DNA of 8,569 bases from an uncultured Collinsella sp. (GCA_900757265.1 CAAENW010000122.1:1-8569), one strand, 5' to 3'; shown: positions 1 through 6,029, counted from the first letter of the stretch. Program-made: numbers and translations. The notes: generated by a model from the sequence alone, not told the origin.

Positions 1-226
1 CGGCAGCGCCAGCATCGGGCGCGGGGTCGGCGGCGGCATCGGGCGCGGCGTCGGCAGCGGCGGCGTCGGCAGCGTCTACTTGGTCGACATCCGTCTGCAC
101 AAAGGTGCTATCGGTGGTGAGCACCTCAGCAAATGCGCCCACAGGCAACGAACCCGTCACCATGGTGAGGGTCACAGCGGCAACGGTCAGGCAGCGGCAA
201 AGCGCTCGAACAGTGGTCCACCTCAT
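1..226 (-). CDS. Exported protein, N-terminal fragment (cut by window edge)
   Basis: An open frame runs from an ATG at 226 off the left edge, giving 75 residues and no stop. It begins MRWTTVRALCRCLTVAAV and has a classic Sec signal peptide: basic n-region, hydrophobic core at about residues 13-31, and a likely cleavage after Ala-Phe-Ala at residues 31-33. The mature part quickly becomes Ala/Asp/Pro-rich low complexity (ADAAPDA-type units), which is usual for an extended stalk or linker of a secreted or surface protein. A purine-rich ribosome site (AGGAAAGGAA, complement of 232-241) precedes the ATG and supports this start. The next exported-protein gene lies upstream on the same strand, so this may be a cluster of surface genes. 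No catalytic or binding domain is visible, so no function can be named. Being a gene is well supported; its role is unknown. Confidence 0.8.
   Translation of the reverse strand, partial: MRWTTVRALCRCLTVAAVTLTMVTGSLPVGAFAEVLTTDSTFVQTDVDQVDAADAAAADAAPDAAADPAPDAGAA
12..74. repeat. 24-bp in-frame tandem repeat, about 2.6 copies
   Basis: Unit 1 (12-35) and unit 2 (36-59) start with the same 13 bases, GCATCGGGCGCGG, and differ at only 2 of 24 positions. Bases 60-74 exactly repeat the last 15 bases of unit 2. The unit is a multiple of three and encodes an Ala/Asp/Pro octapeptide in the minus-strand exported protein, so gain or loss of a unit would keep the frame. Confidence 0.75.
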
Positions 227-286
227 GGTCGTTCCTTTCCTGCAAACCAAAAGTTATCCAGCGTAATCGTCGTCCAAAAACAAAGC

Positions 287-329
287 GAACGGTAGGTTCA
301 TATATACGAACCTACCGTTCTACCTGCGC
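287..329. promoter_or_regulatory. Perfect 13-bp inverted repeat with 8-bp spacer plus TACCTGCG tail (copy 1)
   Basis: The arm GAACGGTAGGTTC (287-299) is exactly complementary to 308-320. The spacer (300-307) is AT-only except for its last base. TACCTGCG follows at 321-328. The element sits about 60 bases upstream of the truncated exported-protein gene, in its leader or promoter region. A second copy at 3017-3055 keeps AGGTTC-N8-GAACC and the exact distance to TACCTGCG. It could be an operator for a dimeric regulator or an RNA stem in the leader; there is no T-run to make it a terminator. Confidence 0.6.
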
Positions 330-330
330 A

Positions 331-367
331 AACCACCACAAAAGGGACAGGCGCCTTTGTGGCGGTT
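331..367 (-). repeat. CCACCACAAAGG-family hairpin, copy 1 (possible terminator)
   Basis: AACCACCACAAAAGG (331-345) pairs with CCTTTGTGGCGGTT (354-367), with one bulged A and one A/C mismatch, around a loop containing GACAGGCG. In a minus-strand transcript the mismatch becomes a U-G pair and the hairpin is followed by a short U-run (TTTG), so it could end transcription of the surface-protein gene upstream. Related copies lie at 2947-2981 and 4554-4585. Confidence 0.55.
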
Positions 368-387
368 CTGGACTTGGCCGGCCAGTT

Positions 388-446
388 TGTCTCGATCTGT
401 AACAGTTAGAGGTCAAATTCCCCGCTTGGTGTTACGGATCGAGACA
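388..446. repeat. Tandem intergenic hairpin, unit 1
   Basis: TGTCTCGATCTGTAACA (388-404) is complementary to 430-446 over 17 bp, with a single T/G mismatch that would be a wobble pair in plus-strand RNA. The loop is 25 nt. The unit lies downstream of the surface-protein stop codon. Its stem sequence and loop length match the hairpin at 470-526, so the two are copies of one element. It has no adjacent T-run and is not a typical terminator. Confidence 0.7.
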
Positions 447-469
447 TTAGATTGGCGGCCATTCGGTTC

Positions 470-526
470 ATCTCAATCTGTAACATCTAGAGCCGTTTTG
501 GGCAGTTTGGTGTTACAGATTGAGAT
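470..526. repeat. Tandem intergenic hairpin, unit 2
   Basis: ATCTCAATCTGTAACA (470-485) is perfectly complementary to 511-526 over 16 bp, again with a 25-nt loop. Both loops carry TAGAG near the left side and end in TTGG. It ends 36 bases from the stop codon of the surface-protein gene at 563-565. A short TTTTG follows on the plus strand. The paired arrangement suggests a dispersed palindromic repeat or a structured 3' untranslated region. Confidence 0.7.
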
Positions 527-562
527 TTTGCTGAGGCCGAGAACGAGAGCCGTCACCCAGCT

Positions 563-2920
563 CTAACGCTTGCGGCGCTTGGTCGCGGCGAGGCCGGCGG
601 CGGCTACGGTTGCGCCGGCGATGCCTAGGGCGGCGACCGTCATCGCGGTGGTATCCCCCGTGGCCACCAGAGCAGCATCGCCCTTCTTGGCCTGCGTGGT
701 TTTTTCAACCGTCTTGATCGTGGCGGTTGTCGTGGCCGGCTTGGCCGCGGACTTGGTCTCGGGCTTCACCTCGGGCTGCGGCGTCGGCTTGGGTTCCGGC
801 GTAGGCTGCGGATCGGGAGTCGACGTGGCTTCGGGCGTAAAAGTCAGATCGGTGTTGAGCCACAGGGTGTAGATCCAGCCGCTCTCGGGATCAACTACAC
901 TCGCTTCGCCCACCTGGTAGCCGCACTCCTGGCCGTTGATCACCAGCTTGGTGTCGGGTGTAAAGTAGAAGCCGCGCGCCGGCTTGAGGTAGATACCGTA
1001 GCGATAGGTCACGCCGGGCTTAAAGGCGTCGATGTGATTCGTGATGTTCTGATCCCAGAACTTCTGAGAGTTCACTTCGCTGCCATCGCTGCCCGTCCAG
1101 AACTCACACTGAGGAAGGGAGTTGGAACCCGTCGGAACATTCGCCGTAAAGACCGGCTTATCGCCCGCCTTGAAGGTGGTCGTGGCGCCGTTGATCTCGA
1201 TAACGCCGATGGCCCGCCATTCGTCGATCGGCTGCTCGCACAGCATATTGTCAGCGTTTGGCGCGAAGACGCCGTTGACGGTCTTGATGTGGTGCGCCCA
1301 ATGACCGTTGACGTACATCATGCAGTCATCGGCCACGGTATTGTCGCCCTTGAGCCTCAGCTCAACGGAGTACATGTAGAACTTGCCCTCTTCGAAGTGT
1401 TCGATCCTCCTCGCGCCCGTCGGATACTTGGCAGGGTCGGAATACCAGAAGGCAACGGGCGTGAGCTCCGCAGGGTCGCTGCCATCCATCTCTTCCCAGC
1501 ACTCATAGGCGATCTCATACTTATCGGCATCGGCGGCAGGAATCGTCGCGGTCGCACGCGGCGCCTCGCCGGGCGCGTAGTCGATTTTCACATCGTTGAC
1601 GTTTAGATTCTCAAGAGCTTCGTTTTCCGACGAAGCAGGCATCGTAATCGTTTTAATAGCAGGGACATACAGGAATTCTCCGCTTAGACTCGACTTTACG
1701 GTTTCCCCGTTTACGGTAACAACGGTTTCATCGCTGAAGGAATATCCGTCTTTTGGCTTCAGCATAAGAGAATACACGTACTCTTTCCCGCTTTTAAACT
1801 TTGTAATAGTCGGCAGGGAACCATGTGAGCCGTTATCGGAATACCAGGCAGCAACGGGTTCGTTGTTTTCAAATTCCTGCCAGCATTCATAAGCGATTTC
1901 GTATTTATCTGCATCGTAGTTAGGGACACCTGCCGTCGCCTGCGGACCAGTATCCAGCTGCCAATTGAAGTTCGTATTCTGAACATTGGCAAAGGAGATG
2001 GATTCCGATTCTGATTCCGCTGCCGGGATAACAAGGCACGCCCTCTCGTAGACATGGGTGCGGGTGTAGTAGTCATCCCGGATCTCGTTAATAGTGGGTT
2101 TCCCGGTCGCCTCGGTGTCTCCTTTAAAGGCGTCGTCCGGATCACCGATGATGATATTCCCAGGCTCTGTACCCGTATACGTAAGCTTGGATCCATCATA
2201 GGTGGTCGTCATCTTGGACTTATTCTCCTTGTACTCCGTAAAGTACTTCTGCTCCTCCTTCTGTCTCTGGATCTTGCTGATATCCAGGGTAAGCGTTGTT
2301 TTATTGCTCGCACTGTCATACGCCGCATGGACGATCAAGTCCCCCAGGCCGATAAAAGTCAAAGCGCTACCATCGAGAGCAGACTGGTCTCCATCTACAA
2401 GGGCAATCCCCTCCACATACTCAATCGTTTCTTCTTTCTTGATGTCGGTGTAATTGTTCCGCACCGTAATATTGACCCTAACGCCGCTGCCGCCAACAAC
2501 ATCGGTCACACCGCAGGGCATAATGGCGTCATTCGCCGGCGTGGCGGCGTTGTCGCTGGGAGTATTTTGTTCAGCGGGTGCCGCATCGTTGGATTCATCA
2601 GTGGCGCCAGTCGGGACCGTCTGCTGAGGCTCAGCGGTGGCTTGCGCCGTCAGAGCAGCATCGGTTGCAGGCGCGGTCGCCGGAGCCGCCGTATCCTCCA
2701 CAACCGTCGGCGTCACCGGAGCCGCGGCAACCTCATCCGTCCCAGCGGCCGGATCGGCGCATTCCGTCGCCAGCGCCACGCTCGGCAGCAGCAGCTGGCC
2801 GACCATAAGCGCACACGCGCCAGCGCAAGCGATTTTGGCACCCACACAACGCCAAGTACCGTGAACCAGCGAGCAGGTACGCTCGCGTTGGGCTTGCTTG
2901 TCAAAGTGGTTTCCGTACAT
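563..2920 (-). CDS. Cell-wall-anchored repeat surface protein (sortase-type tail)
   Basis: This encodes 785 residues; function not recognised. The start chosen is the ATG at 2920 (MYGNHFDKQ), which has AAGGAGG 5 bases upstream. A longer frame opens at 3004, but its 28 extra codons run through an intergenic hairpin repeat. Layout: a long signal peptide (about 1-51, ending VALA); an Ala/Thr/Pro-rich acidic linker (about 52-130); a unique Lys/Glu/Thr-rich region (about 140-300); three related ~100-residue repeats (about 308-408, 436-541, 568-665). The repeats share a pattern of aromatic/Cys-Trp core, WYSD, a K-x-Y-x-Y strand and a final V-N-G turn. A Pro/Thr/Lys spacer (about 696-742) follows. 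The C-terminus has LVATGD (751-756), a hydrophobic stretch and KRRKR, which is the three-part shape of a sortase signal with Val in place of Pro. Repeats 1 and 2 share the 12-residue block DADKYEIAYECW. A likely role is a wall-linked adhesin or binding protein, by inference only. Part of the gene (roughly 1600-2500) is clearly lower in GC than its ends. Confidence 0.85.
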   Translation of the reverse strand: MYGNHFDKQAQRERTCSLVHGTWRCVGAKIACAGACALMVGQLLLPSVALATECADPAAGTDEVAAAPVTPTVVEDTAAPATAPATDAALTAQATAEPQQTVPTGATDESNDAAPAEQNTPSDNAATPANDAIMPCGVTDVVGGSGVRVNITVRNNYTDIKKEETIEYVEGIALVDGDQSALDGSALTFIGLGDLIVHAAYDSASNKTTLTLDISKIQRQKEEQKYFTEYKENKSKMTTTYDGSKLTYTGTEPGNIIIGDPDDAFKGDTEATGKPTINEIRDDYYTRTHVYERACLVIPAAESESESISFANVQNTNFNWQLDTGPQATAGVPNYDADKYEIAYECWQEFENNEPVAAWYSDNGSHGSLPTITKFKSGKEYVYSLMLKPKDGYSFSDETVVTVNGETVKSSLSGEFLYVPAIKTITMPASSENEALENLNVNDVKIDYAPGEAPRATATIPAADADKYEIAYECWEEMDGSDPAELTPVAFWYSDPAKYPTGARRIEHFEEGKFYMYSVELRLKGDNTVADDCMMYVNGHWAHHIKTVNGVFAPNADNMLCEQPIDEWRAIGVIEINGATTTFKAGDKPVFTANVPTGSNSLPQCEFWTGSDGSEVNSQKFWDQNITNHIDAFKPGVTYRYGIYLKPARGFYFTPDTKLVINGQECGYQVGEASVVDPESGWIYTLWLNTDLTFTPEATSTPDPQPTPEPKPTPQPEVKPETKSAAKPATTTATIKTVEKTTQAKKGDAALVATGDTTAMTVAALGIAGATVAAAGLAATKRRKR

Positions 2921-2925
2921 AACGG

Positions 2926-2932
2926 CCTCCTT
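2926..2932 (-). promoter_or_regulatory. Shine-Dalgarno that decides the surface-protein start
   Basis: The minus strand reads AAGGAGG with a 5-base spacer to the ATG at 2920. This near-perfect site is why the start at 2920 is preferred to the in-frame ATG at 3004. Confidence 0.8.
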
Positions 2933-2946
2933 GGTCGATGGGCCAT

Positions 2947-2981
2947 ACCACCACAAAGGTGCCTGTCCCCTTTGCGGTGAT
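2947..2981 (-). repeat. CCACCACAAAGG-family hairpin, copy 2, in the surface-gene leader
   Basis: ACCACCACAAAGG (2947-2959) faces CCTTTGCGGTGAT (2969-2981) with two mismatches, both of which become G-U pairs in minus-strand RNA. The loop region on the minus strand contains GGGGACAGGCACC. The hairpin ends 15 bases before the Shine-Dalgarno of the surface-protein gene and would therefore lie in its 5' leader. No T-run follows it, so it is unlikely to be a simple terminator. Confidence 0.55.
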
Positions 2982-3016
2982 TCTGTACCACCAAGATGTG
3001 TCAAATGACTCCGTAT

Positions 3017-3055
3017 GCCTAGGTTCGTAGATGTGAACCCAGGCCTCTACCTGCG
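3017..3055. promoter_or_regulatory. Inverted repeat with TACCTGCG tail (copy 2), in the divergent intergenic region
   Basis: GCCTAGGTTC (3017-3026) and GAACCCAGGC (3035-3044) form a 10-bp dyad with one mismatch around an 8-bp spacer, and TACCTGCG follows at 3048-3055. The core and all spacings match the element at 287-329. The outer stem bases differ but still pair (three G-C/C-G swaps). It lies about 100 bases upstream of the surface-protein start and about 90 upstream of the regulator start, so it could act on either gene. Confidence 0.6.
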
Positions 3056-3103
3056 GTTTAAGTCAATATGATTTCGCCATCGCCACACTCGTCCCGGGAA
3101 CGC

Positions 3104-3109
3104 TACAAT
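3104..3109 (+). promoter_or_regulatory. Possible -10 box of the LuxR-type regulator
   Basis: TACAAT, one base off the consensus, lies 37 bases before the TTG start at 3147. No good -35 hexamer is found at normal spacing, so this is tentative. Confidence 0.3.
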
Positions 3110-3146
3110 CGAGGACACGATTATTCGTCCACCCAAAGGACCGTCC

Positions 3147-4550
3147 TTGAACCTGAGCAGGCCTAAAATCAACGCGCTTCTGGCACTCGCGCTCTTCACC
3201 TTCGCCTTCCTTGCCGCCGAGTTTCGCTTCGACGTCAATGTCGGGCTACTCGCCGGCGCCGAACGTGTTGTGCTCGCACAGGGCTTTATTCTAGGTGCGA
3301 GCGTGCTCGGCTTTATCGGATATGCGCCGCTGCTCGGGCTCGCACAGCGCAAAGGCCGGCCTCGGGCAGTTGTCAGCACCGCCGTCCCCATCGCCATCTT
3401 GGGGTTGACTCAGATTCAGTCCCCCACGAGCCCGCTTGCGCTCGAGATTCTGGGATGCCTCGCATTCCTTGGACTCGGCCTACTGGGCGGCGCGGCACAC
3501 CATGCCTTCGCAACGACATTCCAAGACGATCCCAAGCTCGCCACCGGTGCGGGAGCAGCCTATGCCGCGGGCATCCTGATGCAGTTCGCCATCAACCTGC
3601 TCAATTGCGGCGGCATCGCAGAGCTCATCGTCCTTGGCACAGCGACGATCGCCATCTCCGCCCTCAGCGTCGTTCCCCAAAAGGCTGCTGAGAGCTCCAG
3701 CCCCGCCATCAATCCCCTTGTTGAGCCATCGCACGCCCTTGCCAAGCAGGCGTGTTGGAGCATCGCGCTCGTCATGATTCTGGCCTGTCTGTTCTCTACT
3801 CTCGATAACGTGGTCACGTTCTCCAACGCCCGCGGCACCATCGCCGTGCAGACCTGGCCGCGCCTCTTTTTGGCAGCGAGCGGTCTTGCCGCCGGTCTTA
3901 TCTTTGATCTTGCCGAGCGTCGCTACATGGGACTCGTCATGTTCGGCGTCACGGTACTCTCCACTATTTCGATCTTAGCCGTCGAAGCAGGAGCCGATCC
4001 CAACCTGGGCCTCATTGTCTTTTACCTGAGCTCGGGCTTTTTCGTCACGTTCTTTACTGCCACGTTTACTCAGCTGGCACCGCGCATGCACGCGCCCGCC
4101 TTCTGGGCCGGCATGGGACGCGCCGCCAATAACGTGTGCGCGTTCACCACGTCGGGCGTCTCGCTTGCGCTTGTGACCTCGGGCAATGTTGCTCTCATCA
4201 TGATCGGTGCGCTCGTTTTGCTCGTCGCCGCCTGCGCGGCATTTGTGGCAGCCGGCTTGTTCCGCCTACCCCAAACCGAGCAGGAGCGCGAACATCAACA
4301 GCTTGCCGAGGAGGCGCTGGCAGCACCGAGTATCGAGGAGCAGCGTCAGGTCTTCATCACCGATCACGCTCTCACCCCGCGCGAAGTTGACGTGCTGGTG
4401 GCTGTGACCCAAGATGAGCGCCCGCTCAAACAGGTCGCCGAGGAGCTTGGTATCTCGATGCGCATGGTGCAGCGCCACCTGAGTTCCATTTATCAAAAGA
4501 CCGGCACGCAGACGCGCGCCGGTCTCACCAAGGCCTTCCCCTCCGCCTAA
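3147..4550 (+). CDS. Membrane-embedded LuxR-type transcriptional regulator
   Basis: This encodes 467 residues. The N-terminal ~370 residues hold about twelve hydrophobic helices, in the manner of an MFS-like fold, starting with NALLALALFTFAFLAAE. A soluble linker rich in Glu/Gln (about 375-400) leads to a C-terminal LuxR/GerE helix-turn-helix (about 408-465). That domain shows the family hallmarks: LTPRE at its start, the QVAEELGIS helix, the recognition helix SMRMVQRHLSSIYQKTG, and a final TRAGL. A single protein thus joins a membrane part, likely a sensor, to a DNA-binding domain, an architecture strongly expanded in Coriobacteriia such as Eggerthella, Slackia and Collinsella. The signal sensed is unknown. 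Translation starts at TTG with AAAGGA (3135-3140) 6 bases upstream. The gene diverges from the surface-protein gene, which makes that gene a plausible target. The family call is firm; targets and ligand are inference. Confidence 0.9.
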   Translation: MNLSRPKINALLALALFTFAFLAAEFRFDVNVGLLAGAERVVLAQGFILGASVLGFIGYAPLLGLAQRKGRPRAVVSTAVPIAILGLTQIQSPTSPLALEILGCLAFLGLGLLGGAAHHAFATTFQDDPKLATGAGAAYAAGILMQFAINLLNCGGIAELIVLGTATIAISALSVVPQKAAESSSPAINPLVEPSHALAKQACWSIALVMILACLFSTLDNVVTFSNARGTIAVQTWPRLFLAASGLAAGLIFDLAERRYMGLVMFGVTVLSTISILAVEAGADPNLGLIVFYLSSGFFVTFFTATFTQLAPRMHAPAFWAGMGRAANNVCAFTTSGVSLALVTSGNVALIMIGALVLLVAACAAFVAAGLFRLPQTEQEREHQQLAEEALAAPSIEEQRQVFITDHALTPREVDVLVAVTQDERPLKQVAEELGISMRMVQRHLSSIYQKTGTQTRAGLTKAFPSA

Positions 4551-4553
4551 AAC

Positions 4554-4586
4554 AAACCACCACAAAGGTGCCTTTGTGGTGGTTTT
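4554..4586. terminator. Bidirectional intrinsic terminator (CCACCACAAAGG family, copy 3)
   Basis: AAACCACCACAAAGG (4554-4568) is perfectly complementary to 4571-4585. The plus strand then has a TTTT run and the minus strand exits through TTTGTTTT. It lies 3 bases after the regulator stop and 6 bases after the stop of the convergent kinase-like gene, so it can serve both. Unlike the copies at 331 and 2947, it lacks the GACAGG loop. Confidence 0.85.
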
Positions 4587-4592
4587 GATTGG

Positions 4593-5216
4593 CTAGGCTT
4601 CGAGCTGGGCGACTTTGTAGCGGTAGGCAGCGGCGATAACGTCTTTGCAGCCTTCGCGCCCCAGCTTGGCGCGGTTGACGACGATATCCTTACCGCTCGT
4701 CATCTTCCACTTGCCGGCGCTGTAGCGCTTATAGAACGCCTCGCGCGCCTTCTGCTGCTGTTTGACCAGCTTGGCGCCCTTCTTTTTGTTAAGGCCACGC
4801 TTCTTGCGCACAATCTCGACGCGGTCCTCAAAGGGAGCGGTCACCAACACGGCAATGTGGTTGGGGTTGTTGCGAAGCAGGTAATCGGACAGGCGGCCTT
4901 CGATAATGCAGCTCTCGGTCTCACCCAAGTCCAAAATCACCTGGCTCATCTTTTGGAACAGCTTGTCCGAGTACGAACGGGCGTCGTAGCGGTCGGGCAA
5001 AAACGCCATGTTCTCCACGGCCAGGCGCTCGTCGTAGGCCGCCATCTTGTCGAGCGACTCGCCCGCGCGCAGCGACGCGCGCACCAGCAGCTCGTTGTCG
5101 TACAGCGGAATCCCCAGCTCGTCGGCAAGTATGCGGCCAATCTCGTGACCCTCGGCACCAAAATCGCGCGCGATGGTAATGACCACAGGATTCTTCTTGT
5201 TCTCCAGATCGCTCAT
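4593..5216 (-). CDS. Cytidylate-kinase-like family protein
   Basis: This encodes 207 residues, the normal size for the cytidylate-kinase-like (Cytidylate_kin2 type) family of P-loop NMP-kinase relatives. Near the N-terminus is VVITIARDFGAEGHEIGR (about 11-28), the family's P-loop-like segment, with Gly20, Gly23 and Gly27 kept. Next come GIPLYDNELL (35-44), CIIEGRLSDYLL (103-114), the core strand IAVLVTAPFEDRVEIV, and a C-terminal half with AREAFYKRYSAGKW and DIVVNRAKLG. The usual family segment is close to ISREFGSGGREIG; here AEGH replaces SGGR, so nucleotide handling may be altered. Such proteins are often found beside transport or regulatory genes in anaerobes, and their true substrate is generally unproven; CMP phosphorylation should not be assumed. 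AAAGGA precedes the ATG. It is separated from the importer operon by 171 bases and a long palindrome, and I see no convincing promoter. Confidence 0.82.
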   Translation of the reverse strand: MSDLENKKNPVVITIARDFGAEGHEIGRILADELGIPLYDNELLVRASLRAGESLDKMAAYDERLAVENMAFLPDRYDARSYSDKLFQKMSQVILDLGETESCIIEGRLSDYLLRNNPNHIAVLVTAPFEDRVEIVRKKRGLNKKKGAKLVKQQQKAREAFYKRYSAGKWKMTSGKDIVVNRAKLGREGCKDVIAAAYRYKVAQLEA

Positions 5217-5280
5217 CGCGATTCCTTTCTAACAAATGAGAAATAGGCGATTCCTGATTCCCATTTTGTCACTTACGACC

Positions 5281-5388
5281 GTCCCGGTTTCCCAAGTGCG
5301 GCAGATTGCCCCGAAAGAGGAGCGCCGCGTACTAAATGTACGCAAGCGACGATTGAGGGGCAAGGTGCCGTGCTTGGGGAAGCAGGAC
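5281..5388. repeat. 108-base imperfect palindrome after the importer operon
   Basis: The whole segment folds on itself. GTCC (5281-5284) pairs with GGAC (5385-5388). A 13-bp helix joins 5291-5303 with 5366-5378, with two G-U pairs on the plus strand. TTGCCCC (5306-5312) pairs with GGGGCAA (5357-5363). The apex is GCGTAC/GTACGC (5327-5332, 5338-5343) around TAAAT. Its right edge touches the stop codon of the last permease. No T-run follows on either side, so it is not a standard intrinsic terminator. A dispersed palindromic element or a stabilising 3' RNA structure are the likeliest readings. Confidence 0.65.
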
Positions 5389-6026
5389 TATGCGGCCACG
5401 ATACGGCGTTGATAAGCCCTCACCAGCAGCGAGATACCAAAGTTGAGCACAAAGTACATCGCAAACACCAGACCGTAGAGCATAAGCACCTGCGACAGAT
5501 CGATCGCGTGGGCCATCACGACGTTTGCCGTGTACATGAGTTCGGCCACGTTAATGCCCGAAAGATACGAGCTGTCCTTGATGACGGTCGTGCACTGGCT
5601 AAACAGCGCCGGAATGATCGTCTTAAACGTCTGCGGCAGAATGATGTAGCGCATGGTGGCAAAGAAGCCAAAGCCCTGGCTCTGCGCTGCCTCAAACTGG
5701 CCGCGCGGAATCGAGTTGAGGCCGCCGCGCACAATCTCGGCCATAACGGCGCTGGTAAACAGCGTAAAGGCGATGGTCGAAATCACAATGTCCAGACCCT
5801 GCACCGTAAAGTAGATAAACAGGATCCACAGCAGGTTCGGCGTGCAGCGGAACAGCTCGATATAGGCGCTCACCAAAATACGGAATGGGCGGGGCGCATA
5901 GCTCTTAACGAGCGCCAGCACCGTGCCAAACATGAGCGAGAAAAAGATCGACAGCGCCGAGATCTCGATGGTCTTAACAAAGCCGCCCCAAATGTAGAGC
6001 AGGTTGGTCGCGTTGAAGATTTCCAT
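5388..6026 (-). CDS. Polar amino-acid ABC importer, permease (second subunit)
   Basis: This encodes 212 residues, typical of HisM/GlnP-type inner-membrane permeases (about 200-230). Hydrophobic helices lie near 15-39, 64-104 and 181-203. The cytoplasmic EAA loop that docks on the ATPase is clear at about 112-131: FEAAQSQGF then IILPQTF. The N-terminal KTIEISALSIFFSLMFGTVLA and ELFRCTPNLLWILF segments are family hallmarks. The start is the ATG at 6026, only 3 bases after the stop of the preceding permease. Its Shine-Dalgarno GAGGAGG lies inside the last codons of that gene, implying coupled translation. It should pair with the upstream permease to form the heterodimeric channel. The best functional match is a GluC/GluD-like glutamate/aspartate system, by context. 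The gene ends against the large palindrome at 5281-5388. Confidence 0.93.
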   Translation of the reverse strand: MEIFNATNLLYIWGGFVKTIEISALSIFFSLMFGTVLALVKSYAPRPFRILVSAYIELFRCTPNLLWILFIYFTVQGLDIVISTIAFTLFTSAVMAEIVRGGLNSIPRGQFEAAQSQGFGFFATMRYIILPQTFKTIIPALFSQCTTVIKDSSYLSGINVAELMYTANVVMAHAIDLSQVLMLYGLVFAMYFVLNFGISLLVRAYQRRIVAA

Positions 6027-6029
6027 GCG

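Noticed and set aside
331..526. CRISPR-like array in the hairpin cluster
   Set aside because: Only two copies of one palindrome and one unrelated hairpin, no regular spacers, no cas genes.
2054..2980. Plus-strand open frame of 308 codons opposite the surface-protein gene
   Set aside because: Arg/Gly-rich composition, no domain, and it lies wholly inside a well-supported minus-strand gene and its leader.
2921..3004. N-terminal extension of the surface protein from an ATG at 3004
   Set aside because: The 28 codons cross a hairpin repeat, precede the signal peptide, and a strong Shine-Dalgarno marks the ATG at 2920.
2999..3004. TTGACA on the minus strand as -35 of the surface-protein promoter
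   Set aside because: At 16-18 bp spacing no -10-like hexamer exists (ATCACC at 17), so a promoter here cannot be supported.
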